Of a DNA stretch of 5,980 nucleotides, positions 1-5,980 are shown piece by piece. Every line of letters starts with the position of its first letter. Positions within the stretch are counted from its first letter, which is position 1. Origin of the DNA: Pseudomonadota bacterium (GTDB lineage: Bacteria > Pseudomonadota > Alphaproteobacteria > UBA8366 > GCA-2717185); the NCBI GenBank assembly GCA_027619655.1, contig JAQCHR010000254.1:1-5980 (forward strand), read 5' to 3'. The position numbers were made by a program, and so were the translations under genes. Below the pieces are notes generated by a model, which saw only the letters and a list, made by a program, of their open reading frames with translations, was not told where the DNA came from and did not search any database.

Positions 1-1
1 C

Positions 2-244
2 GTTCCCAACCTGACCGGTGGCGTCGCGGTGATGAACACCAACCACCACCTGTCCAAGCCGGTGCTGATCGGCGAAATCCAGGACAACGGCCAGTTCGAC
101 ACGGTCTGGAAGACCGATGGCGAAGTCATTGGCGACGCCTGGTCGGATTTCATTCCGGAAAGCGCCAAGCTGACCGCCGACTGGACCTATCCCTGGGTCT
201 GCGGCAACTGCGAAAAGCCGAAATTCGGCATGATGATGCAGTAG
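2..244 (+). CDS. urtA: Urea ABC transporter substrate-binding protein UrtA, C-terminal part
   Basis: This is the last 80 codons of a gene whose start lies outside the window; the open frame runs in from the left edge and stops at TAG. UrtA is the periplasmic urea receptor of the UrtABCDE importer, a relative of the amide and branched-chain amino acid binding proteins. Visible family hallmarks are the run NTNHHLSKPVLIGEI (starting near base 35), then GQFDTVWKT and GDAWSDFIP, which are typical of the UrtA C-terminal lobe. The tail carries a CGNC (CxxC) motif at bases 200-211 and ends in a short methionine cluster (GMMMQ). The next genes are the cognate permeases and ATPases, which confirms the assignment. 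Binding-pocket residues and the signal peptide cannot be judged because the N-terminal part is missing. Confidence 0.93.
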   Translation, partial: VPNLTGGVAVMNTNHHLSKPVLIGEIQDNGQFDTVWKTDGEVIGDAWSDFIPESAKLTADWTYPWVCGNCEKPKFGMMMQ

Positions 245-378
245 GCTGAACCGTCATCATCCGCCGGGTCACCGCAAGACCGTGGCCCGGCGGGCGATAC
301 GGCACTGTTTCAAGAATCTTTCCCGTACCGAGTTCTGACTTCCCCTGCAACGGAAGCAATCCTGGCGGCATATAAAAA
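245..378 (+). other. urtA-urtB intergenic region
   Basis: These 134 bases are the only sizeable non-coding stretch in the window. The first half contains a strong inverted repeat, annotated separately. The second half has a weaker CTTCC/GGAAG pair (339-343 with 352-356, 8-base loop) and an A/T-rich patch, TATAAAAA, at 371-378 directly before the urtB start. I found no convincing sigma-70 or sigma-54 promoter. Most likely it is transcribed through as part of the urt operon, with the hairpin setting relative levels of UrtA and the downstream proteins. Confidence 0.6.
261..293 (+). promoter_or_regulatory. GC-rich inverted repeat downstream of urtA (possible attenuator or mRNA-stabilising hairpin)
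   Basis: CCGCCGGGTCAC (261-272) pairs with GTGGCCCGGCGG (282-293), giving a 12-bp stem with a single U-G wobble and a 9-base loop. It sits 16 bases after the urtA stop codon. No run of T follows the stem (the next bases are GCGATACGGCAC), so it is not a classical intrinsic terminator. Such structures between a binding-protein gene and its permease genes commonly act as partial terminators or as 3'-end protectors, allowing the binding protein to be made in excess. That role is inferred here. Confidence 0.5.
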
Positions 379-2037
379 ATGATTACGTACCTTGGGAGGC
401 TCCGGGCGTTCCTCGTCCTGTCGATGCTCCTTACCGGATTTGGCGGCTTGCCGTCGCAGGCAGCTGATGACGCGACGCTGAACAAGGCCGTCGCCGGGCT
501 GGCGGCGAAAGGCTTCGACGACAAGATATCCGCGATCGAGGCGCTGGGCGCCAGCGGCGACAAGCGCGCCGGACCGGTCCTGGAAGCAATGGTCGAGGGT
601 AACCTCTACACGGTCAAATCCGACGACTCCGTCGTCATCGGCGAACTAAAGGGCAAGGTCTATGTCCTGCGGGCGCCCCTGACGCTGGAGCCGGTGGCCG
701 AAGTGTCGCCGCAGGACATTACCAAGATCCGGGTCAACAACCGGTTGCGCGGCATCATCCGCGGCGCGCTTGGCGGGCTGGTGCTGTTGAGCGACGATCC
801 GGTCGCCCGGCGGCAGGCCGCCGACGACGTCTTCAAGGCACGGACCATGGAGATGGGTCCGATGCTCGAAAAGGCGCTGGCGCGGGAAAACGATGCCGCC
901 GTCCGGACCGCTATGGAACGGGCGCTGGCCGCGGTCAACCTGACCCATGCCACGGATTCCGCCCTGCGGATCGAGGCGGTGAAAACGCTGGCGCTGGACG
1001 CCGGTCCCGATACGCGCGCGCTGCTGAGCCAGATTGCCGCCGTCGATGGCGACGGAAAACCGGTCGAAGCCGATGCGGCGGTTCGCGAGGCTGTCGTGGA
1101 GGCGCTGGACGAACTCGAAAGCCGGCTCGCCTTCCTGCACAGCGTCGAGAACGTCTTCCAGGGGATCAGCCTCGGTTCGGTGCTGCTGCTGGCGGCTGTC
1201 GGGCTGGCGATCACATTCGGCGTCATGGGCGTCATCAACATGGCGCATGGCGAACTGGTCATGCTCGGCGCCTATACGACCTTCGCGGTGCAGGAAGTCT
1301 TCCGAAACAGTTTTCCGGGCGCCTTCGACTATTCGCTTCTTGTGGCGGTGCCGGCCGCCTTCCTGGTGTCGGGACTGGCCGGAATCGCCATCGAGCGCGG
1401 AATCATCCGCTTCCTCTACGGTCGGCCGCTGGAAACCCTGCTGGCGACCTGGGGGCTGAGCCTGATCCTGCAGCAGGTGGTGCGCACGATTTTCGGCCCG
1501 ACCAACCAGGAAGTCGGCAACCCGTCCTGGATGAGCGGTTCGGTCGAGATCACAAGCGGGTTGCTGCTCACCTATAACCGGATCTGGATTATCGTGTTCA
1601 GCCTCGCGGTCCTGGCCCTGATTTTGCTGCTGCTGAAACGCACGACCTTCGGGCTGCGGATGCGCGCCGTGACCCAGAACCGCGAAATGGCGGCGTCGAT
1701 GGGGATCCGCACCGGCATGACCGATGCGCTGACCTTCGGGCTGGGTTCCGGCATCGCCGGCATGGCGGGGGTCGCGCTCAGCCAGATCGACAATGTCAGC
1801 CCGAACCTGGGGCAGGCCTATATCATCGATTCCTTCATGGTCGTCGTGTTCGGCGGTGTCGGAAACCTTTGGGGCACGCTGGTCGGCGCCTTTACGCTGG
1901 GCATCGTCAACAAGCTCCTCGAACCCGAAGTCGGCGCGGTACTGGCCAAGATCCTGGTGCTGGTCGCCATCATCCTCTTTATCCAGAAACGACCGCGCGG
2001 GCTGTTCGCGCTGCGCGGGAGGTCGATTGAATCATGA
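379..2037 (+). CDS. urtB: Urea ABC transporter permease UrtB with N-terminal exported extension
   Basis: A 552-residue inner-membrane permease of the LivH type, one half of the urea channel. Residues 1-28 look like a signal peptide (Arg7 and Arg9, hydrophobic core 10-23, cleavage motif SQA before Ala29). Residues 29-250 are a soluble, alanine-rich, helical region with HEAT-like repeats (for example near 34-72 and 193-250), probably periplasmic. Residues 255-552 form the permease: GVMGVINMAHGELVMLGAY at 281-299, several hydrophobic spans, and the cytoplasmic coupling-loop region GLRMRAVTQNREMAASMGI at 425-443, expected to contact the ATPases. LivH-like permeases are normally near 300 residues; the extension is known for proteobacterial UrtB. 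The start at 379 keeps the full signal peptide; the in-frame ATG at 424 would remove its charged end. The ribosome-binding site is poor (GGCGG at 364-368 at best). The stop overlaps the urtC start. Confidence 0.95.
   Translation: MITYLGRLRAFLVLSMLLTGFGGLPSQAADDATLNKAVAGLAAKGFDDKISAIEALGASGDKRAGPVLEAMVEGNLYTVKSDDSVVIGELKGKVYVLRAPLTLEPVAEVSPQDITKIRVNNRLRGIIRGALGGLVLLSDDPVARRQAADDVFKARTMEMGPMLEKALARENDAAVRTAMERALAAVNLTHATDSALRIEAVKTLALDAGPDTRALLSQIAAVDGDGKPVEADAAVREAVVEALDELESRLAFLHSVENVFQGISLGSVLLLAAVGLAITFGVMGVINMAHGELVMLGAYTTFAVQEVFRNSFPGAFDYSLLVAVPAAFLVSGLAGIAIERGIIRFLYGRPLETLLATWGLSLILQQVVRTIFGPTNQEVGNPSWMSGSVEITSGLLLTYNRIWIIVFSLAVLALILLLLKRTTFGLRMRAVTQNREMAASMGIRTGMTDALTFGLGSGIAGMAGVALSQIDNVSPNLGQAYIIDSFMVVVFGGVGNLWGTLVGAFTLGIVNKLLEPEVGAVLAKILVLVAIILFIQKRPRGLFALRGRSIES
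2018..2023 (+). promoter_or_regulatory. urtC ribosome-binding site
   Basis: GGAGGT lies inside the last codons of urtB, 10 bases before the ATG at 2034. Two consecutive in-frame ATGs occur (2034 and 2037). The spacing, and the ATGA overlap with the urtB stop, favour 2034. Confidence 0.7.
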
Positions 2038-3173
2038 TGCGGAACGACGCGCCTTTCGGCTTCATCCGCGGCGATCGCGGCGGCCAGATCATGCTGCTGC
2101 TGCTGTTTGTTGCCGCCATCGCGGTGCCGATGCTGAACACGATGACCGATCCGGGGTCGGCGCTGCACGTGCCGACCTATGTCGTCAGCCTGCTGGGCAA
2201 GTACCTGACCTTTGCGCTGCTGGCGCTGAGCGTCGATCTGATCTGGGGCTATTGCGGCATTCTCAGCCTCGGGCACGGCGCCTTCTTCGCGCTGGGCGGC
2301 TACGCCATGGGCATGCACATGATGCGTGAAATCGGCGACCGGGGAAATTACGGCAATGCCGAACTGCCGGATTTCATGGTCTTCCTGAACTGGAAGGAAC
2401 TGCCCTGGTACTGGTACGGCTTCGACAGCTTCGCCTTCGCGGCAATCATGGCGATGGTTGTCCCGGGCCTGCTCGCCCTGCTGTTCGGCTGGTTCGCCTT
2501 CCGATCGCGCGTGACCGGCGTCTACCTGTCAATCATCACCCAGGCGATGACCTATGCGCTGCTGCTGGCTTTCTTTCGCAACGACATGGGCTTCGGCGGC
2601 AATAACGGGCTGACCGATTTCAAGGACGTGCTGGGCTTCGACCTGCAGGCGGACAGTACCCGGCTCGGGCTGTTCGTCCTGTCCGCCGCGGCGGTCGCCG
2701 GGTCGTACCTGATCTGCCGTTTCATCATCTATTCGCGTACCGGCCGGGTGCTGGTGGCGATCCGCGACGCGGAAAGCCGGGTCCGCTTCCTCGGCTACAG
2801 GGTCGAATACTACAAGCTGTTCGTCTTCACCGTATCGGCGATGCTGGCGGGGGTCGCCGGGGCGCTCTATGTGCCGCAGGTCGGCATCATCAATCCCAGC
2901 GAATTCGCCCCGGCCAATTCCATCGAGATCGTCATCTGGGTCGCCGTCGGCGGGCGCGGGTCGCTGTATGGCGCTGTGCTCGGCGCGATCCTGATCAACT
3001 ATGCCCGGACCTATTTCACCGGCGCGCTGCCTGAATTGTGGTTGTTCATGCTGGGCGGCATCTTCATTCTCACGACGCTGTTCCTGCCCAAGGGTCTGGT
3101 GGGCGCGCTGCCCAGCTTTACCCTGCCGGGCCGCGCGGCGCGCGATTCCGGCACCGAGGAGAAACCGGCATGA
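2034..3173 (+). CDS. urtC: Urea ABC transporter permease UrtC
   Basis: A 379-residue LivM-type permease that pairs with UrtB to form the inner-membrane urea channel. Membrane segments are visible near 18-35, 48-72, 80-95, 133-157, 166-181, 211-231, 261-281, 297-322 and 333-350. The motif GILSLGHGAFFALGGYAMG at 75-93 is the LivM-family signature. The segment 101-130, containing LPDFMVFLNWKELPWYWYGF, is an extra-membrane loop characteristic of UrtC. The coupling loop lies at about 236-261 (TGRVLVAIRDAESRVRFLGY and following). The C-terminal segment after 358 is a short charged tail. It overlaps urtB by 4 bases and urtD by 4 bases (ATGA in both cases), consistent with coupled translation and equal amounts of the two permeases. 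No defects are seen. Confidence 0.96.
   Translation: MMRNDAPFGFIRGDRGGQIMLLLLFVAAIAVPMLNTMTDPGSALHVPTYVVSLLGKYLTFALLALSVDLIWGYCGILSLGHGAFFALGGYAMGMHMMREIGDRGNYGNAELPDFMVFLNWKELPWYWYGFDSFAFAAIMAMVVPGLLALLFGWFAFRSRVTGVYLSIITQAMTYALLLAFFRNDMGFGGNNGLTDFKDVLGFDLQADSTRLGLFVLSAAAVAGSYLICRFIIYSRTGRVLVAIRDAESRVRFLGYRVEYYKLFVFTVSAMLAGVAGALYVPQVGIINPSEFAPANSIEIVIWVAVGGRGSLYGAVLGAILINYARTYFTGALPELWLFMLGGIFILTTLFLPKGLVGALPSFTLPGRAARDSGTEEKPA
3156..3162 (+). promoter_or_regulatory. urtD ribosome-binding site
   Basis: GAGGAGA ends 7 bases before the ATG at 3170. The urtD frame stays open upstream to an ATG at 3038, but that earlier part lies wholly inside urtC and resembles no ATPase sequence. This site and the ATGA overlap decide the start at 3170. 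Confidence 0.75.
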
Positions 3174-3934
3174 ACCCCGTCGCGGATGTCTCCCGCACCG
3201 ACACCGTGCTGTATCTGGACGGTGTGTCGGTCAGCTTCGACGGGTTCAAGGCGCTGAACAGTCTCAGCTTTTATGTCGATACCGGTGAGCTGCGGGCCAT
3301 TATCGGCCCGAACGGCGCGGGCAAGACGACGATGATGGATGTGGTCACCGGCAAGACCCGGCCCGACGAGGGGCAGGTGTTCTTCCGCGGCGATATCGAC
3401 CTGACCCGGATCGACGAGGCCAATATCGCCAACCTGGGAATCGGCCGGAAATTCCAGAAGCCGACCGTGTTCGAAAGCCAGAGTGTGTTCGACAACCTGG
3501 AACTGGCGCTGGCGGGCAATCGCGGCGTGCTGGCCTCGCTGCTGTTCCACCTGAACGGCGAACAGCGTGACCGGATCGACGCGGTGCTGGAAACCATCAT
3601 GCTGATCGCGCAGCGCGACATGATTGCCGGCAACCTGTCGCATGGCCAGAAGCAGTGGCTCGAAATCGGCATGCTGCTGATGCAGGAACCCGAACTGCTG
3701 CTGGTCGACGAACCGGCCGCCGGCATGACTGATGCGGAAACCGAGCAGACGGCGATCCTGCTGCAGAATATCGCCGGTGAACGGTCGGTTGTCGTCGTCG
3801 AGCACGACATGGAATTCGTGCGCGCGCTGGACTGCCGCGTTACGGTGCTGCATGAAGGCACGGTGCTGGCCGAAGGCTCGCTGGCCAGCGTGCAAAAGGA
3901 TGAACGGGTCGTCGAAGTGTATCTGGGGCGCTGA
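3170..3934 (+). CDS. urtD: Urea ABC transporter ATP-binding protein UrtD
   Basis: A 254-residue cytoplasmic ATPase of the LivG type that powers urea import together with UrtE. All nucleotide-binding motifs are present: Walker A GPNGAGKTT at 46-54, Q-loop Gln96 in KFQKPTVF, signature LSHGQ at 156-160, Walker B LLLVDEP with Asp180 and Glu181, and H-loop His212 in EHDMEF. The variants LSHGQKQWLEIGMLL after the helical domain and the ending VEVYLGR are typical of UrtD rather than of LivG. Its start overlaps the urtC stop (ATGA). Three bases separate it from urtE. Length is normal for the family and no key residue is missing. Confidence 0.96.
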   Translation: MNPVADVSRTDTVLYLDGVSVSFDGFKALNSLSFYVDTGELRAIIGPNGAGKTTMMDVVTGKTRPDEGQVFFRGDIDLTRIDEANIANLGIGRKFQKPTVFESQSVFDNLELALAGNRGVLASLLFHLNGEQRDRIDAVLETIMLIAQRDMIAGNLSHGQKQWLEIGMLLMQEPELLLVDEPAAGMTDAETEQTAILLQNIAGERSVVVVEHDMEFVRALDCRVTVLHEGTVLAEGSLASVQKDERVVEVYLGR

Positions 3935-3937
3935 GAG

Positions 3938-4633
3938 ATGTTGCAGGTAACCGGACTGGATCTCTTCTACGGCGCCAGCCAGGCGCTGCGCAGCGTTGAC
4001 CTGACGGCGGAAAAGGGCGCGGTCACCTGCGTCATGGGCCGCAACGGCGTCGGCAAGACCAGCCTGCTGCGGGCCATCGCCGGGCAGCAGGGCGTTGCCG
4101 GCGGAACCATGGTCTGGGAAGAATCCGATGTGACGAAGCTGGCCCCCTATGATCGCGCCGCGCGGGGCATCGCCTATGTGCCGCAGGGCCGGGAAATCTT
4201 TCCGCTGCTGACGGTCGAGGAAAACCTGGAGACCGGCTACGCCGCCGTACCGCGCGCCCTGCGCCATGTCCCCGACGACATCTACCAGCTGTTCCCGGTG
4301 CTGCGCGACATGCTGGGCCGCCGTGGCGGCGACCTGTCAGGCGGGCAGCAACAACAACTCGCCATCGCGCGGGCGCTGGTGACGCGGCCGCGCCTGCTGC
4401 TGCTGGACGAGCCGACCGAAGGCATCCAGCCCTCGATCATCAAGGATATCGAGCGCATCATCCGTTTCCTCGCCGATCAGGGCGAAATGGCCATCGTGCT
4501 GGTCGAGCAGTATTTCGAATTCGCGCGCGACCTCGCCGACGCCTTCGTCGTCATGGACCGTGGCGAAGTCGTGCTGTCGGGCAAGAAGGACGACATGGTG
4601 GAAGCGGATGTCCGTCGCTACCTTACGGTCTGA
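3938..4633 (+). CDS. urtE: Urea ABC transporter ATP-binding protein UrtE
   Basis: A 231-residue cytoplasmic ATPase of the LivF type, partner of UrtD. Motifs: Walker A GRNGVGKTS at 34-42, Q-loop Gln83 in VPQGREIFPLLTVEENL, signature LSGGQ at 133-137 followed by a run of glutamines, and Walker B LLLLDEP with Asp157 and Glu158. The usual switch histidine is replaced by Gln191 (VEQYFEFA), which is normal for LivF/UrtE proteins. The phrase DEPTEGIQPSI is also typical of this branch. The ATG follows the urtD stop by 3 bases and has no strong ribosome-binding site, so translation is probably coupled to urtD. The last 26 bases overlap the start of ureD. Confidence 0.96.
   Translation: MLQVTGLDLFYGASQALRSVDLTAEKGAVTCVMGRNGVGKTSLLRAIAGQQGVAGGTMVWEESDVTKLAPYDRAARGIAYVPQGREIFPLLTVEENLETGYAAVPRALRHVPDDIYQLFPVLRDMLGRRGGDLSGGQQQQLAIARALVTRPRLLLLDEPTEGIQPSIIKDIERIIRFLADQGEMAIVLVEQYFEFARDLADAFVVMDRGEVVLSGKKDDMVEADVRRYLTV
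4597..4602 (+). promoter_or_regulatory. Likely ureD ribosome-binding site inside urtE
   Basis: GGTGGA lies 5 bases before the ATG at 4608. It is an imperfect Shine-Dalgarno match, but better placed than anything before the alternative ATG at 4560, so it supports the shorter UreD start. Confidence 0.5.
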
Positions 4634-5462
4634 TCCGGTCAACCTGTCGCACGGCGCGGCGAAAATCACCTTCCGCCACGATGGCCGGGTGACGCGCCTT
4701 GCCGATCTCTACCACCATGACCCGCTGCGGGTCGTTTTCCCGAACCCGGCGCCGGGCGAACCGCCCTCTGCGGTGCTGGTGACCACGTCCGGCGGGCTTG
4801 TCGGCGGCGACCGGCTGGATGTGGACGTGACGCTGGAAGCGGACGCGCAGGCGATGGTGCTGGGCCAGGCGGCGGAGAAGATCTACCGCTCCGCCGGGAC
4901 GGACTGCCGGATTGCGGTCGGCTTGCGGGCGGATGCCGGATCCTGGCTGGAATACCTGCCGCAGGAAACCATCCTGTTCGAAGGCGCGCGGATGCGCCGC
5001 AATACCCGTATCGACGCCGCGCCGGGTGCGCGGGTGCTGGCCGGGGAAATGCTGGTCTTCGGGCGGGTCGCGCGCGGCGAAACGGTCACCGGCGGGCTGG
5101 TCCGCGACGCCTGGGAAATCCGCCGCGACGGCAAACTGGTCTGGGCCGATGCGCTGCACATGGAAACGCCGCTGGCGGAAGTGCTGGCGCATCCCGCCGG
5201 GTTCGACGGGGCAATCGCCTGCGCGACGGTGGTTTATGTGGGGGATGACGCCGCCGAACGGCTCGATTTCGCCCGCGCAGCGCTGGGCGCGGAAGGCGCC
5301 GATCTACGTGGCGGCGCGACGGTTGTGAATGGCGTATTAATAATGCGCTGGCTGGGCCGGGATGCGTTCACATTGCGCCGCGCATTCGGCAGTTTCTGGT
5401 CAGCCTTCCGGCAGGAAACGGCGGGACTGCCCGCCGCCCTGCCGCGCCTCTGGCATATGTAA
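4608..5462 (+). CDS. ureD: Urease accessory protein UreD
   Basis: A 284-residue cytoplasmic urease chaperone. In known systems UreD (UreH) binds apo-urease and, with UreF and UreG, forms the complex through which nickel is delivered to the active site. Family hallmarks: GAAKITFRHDGRVTRLADLY near 16-35, TTSGGLVGGDRL at 59-70, LGQAAEKIYRS at 85-95, WLEYLPQETILFEGARM at 113-129 and the ending PRLWHM. The frame stays open upstream to an ATG at 4560, but those 16 extra residues (rich in Arg, Cys and Trp) are just urtE read out of frame and are unlike UreD N-termini. The start MSVATLRSDP at 4608 is preferred. It overlaps urtE by 26 bases, joining transporter and enzyme genes. ureA follows after 21 bases. 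Confidence 0.93.
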   Translation: MSVATLRSDPVNLSHGAAKITFRHDGRVTRLADLYHHDPLRVVFPNPAPGEPPSAVLVTTSGGLVGGDRLDVDVTLEADAQAMVLGQAAEKIYRSAGTDCRIAVGLRADAGSWLEYLPQETILFEGARMRRNTRIDAAPGARVLAGEMLVFGRVARGETVTGGLVRDAWEIRRDGKLVWADALHMETPLAEVLAHPAGFDGAIACATVVYVGDDAAERLDFARAALGAEGADLRGGATVVNGVLIMRWLGRDAFTLRRAFGSFWSAFRQETAGLPAALPRLWHM

Positions 5463-5468
5463 CCGATA

Positions 5469-5476
5469 GGGGAGGA
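5469..5476 (+). promoter_or_regulatory. ureA ribosome-binding site (supports GTG start)
   Basis: GGGGAGGA is the strongest Shine-Dalgarno match in the window and ends 7 bases before the GTG at 5484. The nearby ATG at 5476 overlaps this site, is in another frame and stops after five codons, so it is not the ureA start. Confidence 0.75.
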
Positions 5477-5483
5477 TGAAGCC

Positions 5484-5786
5484 GTGCATCTGACGCCACG
5501 AGAAAAAGACAAGCTGCTGGTCGCGACGGCCGCGATGGTCGCGCGCCGCCGGCTGGAACGCGGGGTCAAGCTGAACTACCCCGAAGCCATCGCGCTGATC
5601 AGCGATTTCGTGGTCGAGGGCGCGCGCGACGGCCGCTCGGTCGCCGAACTGATGCAGGCGGGCGGAACGGTGTTGACCCGCGACCAGGTGATGGACGGCA
5701 TCGCCGAGATGATCCACGACATCCAGGTCGAGGCGACCTTCCCCGACGGGACCAAGCTGGTCACCGTTCACGAACCCATTCGTTGA
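5484..5786 (+). CDS. ureA: Urease subunit gamma UreA
   Basis: A complete 100-residue gamma subunit of the three-subunit bacterial urease, which assembles with UreB and UreC into a trimer of heterotrimers and hydrolyses urea in the cytoplasm. It carries no nickel ligands itself. The sequence matches the family end to end: MHLTPREKDKLL at 1-12, RRRLERGVKLNYPEAIALIS at 21-40, GTVLTRDQVMDGIAEMIHDI at 61-80, and the C-terminal FPDGTKLVTVHEPIR. The length is the standard 100 residues. The start codon is GTG, fixed by the fit to the conserved N-terminus and by the strong upstream ribosome-binding site. The separate ureA and ureB genes show this is the bacterial three-gene form, not a fused gamma-beta form. 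Confidence 0.98.
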   Translation: MHLTPREKDKLLVATAAMVARRRLERGVKLNYPEAIALISDFVVEGARDGRSVAELMQAGGTVLTRDQVMDGIAEMIHDIQVEATFPDGTKLVTVHEPIR

Positions 5787-5797
5787 GGAGCCGCGCC

Positions 5798-5980
5798 ATG
5801 AAACCCGGAGAAGTCATCACCGCCCCCGGCACGCTGATCCTGAACGAAGGCCGCGATACGCTGGAACTTGTAATCTCGAACACGGGCGACCGGCCGATCC
5901 AGGTCGGCTCCCATTATCACTTTTTTGAGACCAATGACGGCCTGTCCTTCGACCGCGAAGCGGCACGCGGTTTCCGGCTG
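5798..5980 (+). CDS. ureB: Urease subunit beta UreB, N-terminal part
   Basis: The first 61 codons of the beta subunit; the gene runs off the right edge (the family is usually about 100-125 residues). It begins MKPGEVITAPGTLILNEGRD and contains the highly conserved block TGDRPIQVGSHYHFFETN at 29-46 followed by LSFDREAARGFRL, which is diagnostic of urease beta. The subunit is structural and packs against the catalytic alpha subunit. The start is set by GAGGAG at 5785-5790, 7 bases upstream; that site overlaps the ureA stop, and 11 bases separate the genes. ureC would be expected next. Confidence 0.97.
   Translation, partial: MKPGEVITAPGTLILNEGRDTLELVISNTGDRPIQVGSHYHFFETNDGLSFDREAARGFRL

Noticed and set aside
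301..314. GGCAC followed by TTTCAAG as a possible sigma-54 promoter for urtB (attractive for a nitrogen gene)
   Set aside because: The spacing fails: the dinucleotide 10 bases after the GG is AG rather than GC, and the -24 element lacks its leading T.
371..376. TATAAA as a -10 promoter element
   Set aside because: It is 2 bases from the urtB start codon, so transcription would begin inside the coding region, and no -35 element lies at a suitable distance.
646..1262. Two overlapping 200-codon minus-strand open frames inside urtB
   Set aside because: Both are antisense shadows of the UrtB N-terminal domain in high-GC sequence, with low-complexity Ser/Ala/Arg or Gln/His/Arg content and no ribosome-binding site pattern of interest.
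1793..2329. A 178-codon plus-strand open frame bridging the urtB-urtC junction
   Set aside because: It is an out-of-frame reading of two well-supported permease genes and is dominated by Ser, Arg and Ala. No frameshift is needed, since both permeases are intact in their own frames.
3011..4267. A 418-codon open frame on the minus strand across urtC, urtD and urtE
   Set aside because: It lies antisense to three clear genes, has a composition rich in Gln, His, Arg and Asp typical of reversed high-GC codons, and shows no recognisable domain. The plus-strand reading has complete ABC ATPase motifs.
4508..4519. Glutamine in place of the ABC switch histidine in UrtE (VEQYFEFA) as an inactivating change
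   Set aside because: Gln at this position is the normal state in LivF/UrtE-type ATPases; the UrtD partner keeps its His.
1..5980. A previously undescribed system hidden in the window
   Set aside because: Every base from 2 to 5980, apart from the 134-base gap and three very short spacers, belongs to urt or ure genes matching known families along their full visible length. No leftover open frame, repeat array or RNA-like structure of adequate size remains.

Overview
This window is a single-strand, high-GC gene cluster for acquiring and breaking down urea. In order it holds the 3' end of urtA, then urtB, urtC, urtD and urtE (the urea-type ABC transporter), then ureD, ureA and the 5' end of ureB (urease assembly and structural genes). 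All genes are on the + strand. The strong G/C preference at third codon positions, the urt-then-ure gene order, and the UrtB form with a long N-terminal exported extension suggest an alphaproteobacterium, perhaps Rhodospirillales-like. That placement is inference from style and was not tested.

Layout: the UrtA C-terminus ends at 244. The only sizeable gap follows (245-378, 134 bases). It contains a 12-bp GC-rich inverted repeat and an A/T-rich patch just before the urtB start. From urtB onward the genes are packed tightly: urtB/urtC and urtC/urtD share ATGA stop-start overlaps, urtD/urtE are 3 bases apart, urtE/ureD overlap by 26 bases, ureD/ureA are 21 bases apart and ureA/ureB 11 bases apart. 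This looks like one transcription unit with translational coupling.

How it works together: periplasmic UrtA captures urea. UrtB and UrtC form the inner-membrane channel, and UrtD and UrtE supply ATP hydrolysis. Imported urea is hydrolysed to ammonia and carbamate/CO2 by the nickel enzyme urease. Its gamma (UreA) and beta (UreB) subunits begin here; UreD is the accessory protein needed to load nickel. The alpha subunit (UreC) and UreE/F/G would be expected just downstream but lie outside the window.

I found no RNA genes, mobile elements, CRISPR arrays, frameshifts or signs of recent transfer. The content is a recognisable known system rather than a new one. The points worth a second look are modest: the urtA-urtB hairpin, the exported helical extension of UrtB, the CxxC near the UrtA C-terminus, and the physical overlap joining transporter and enzyme genes.
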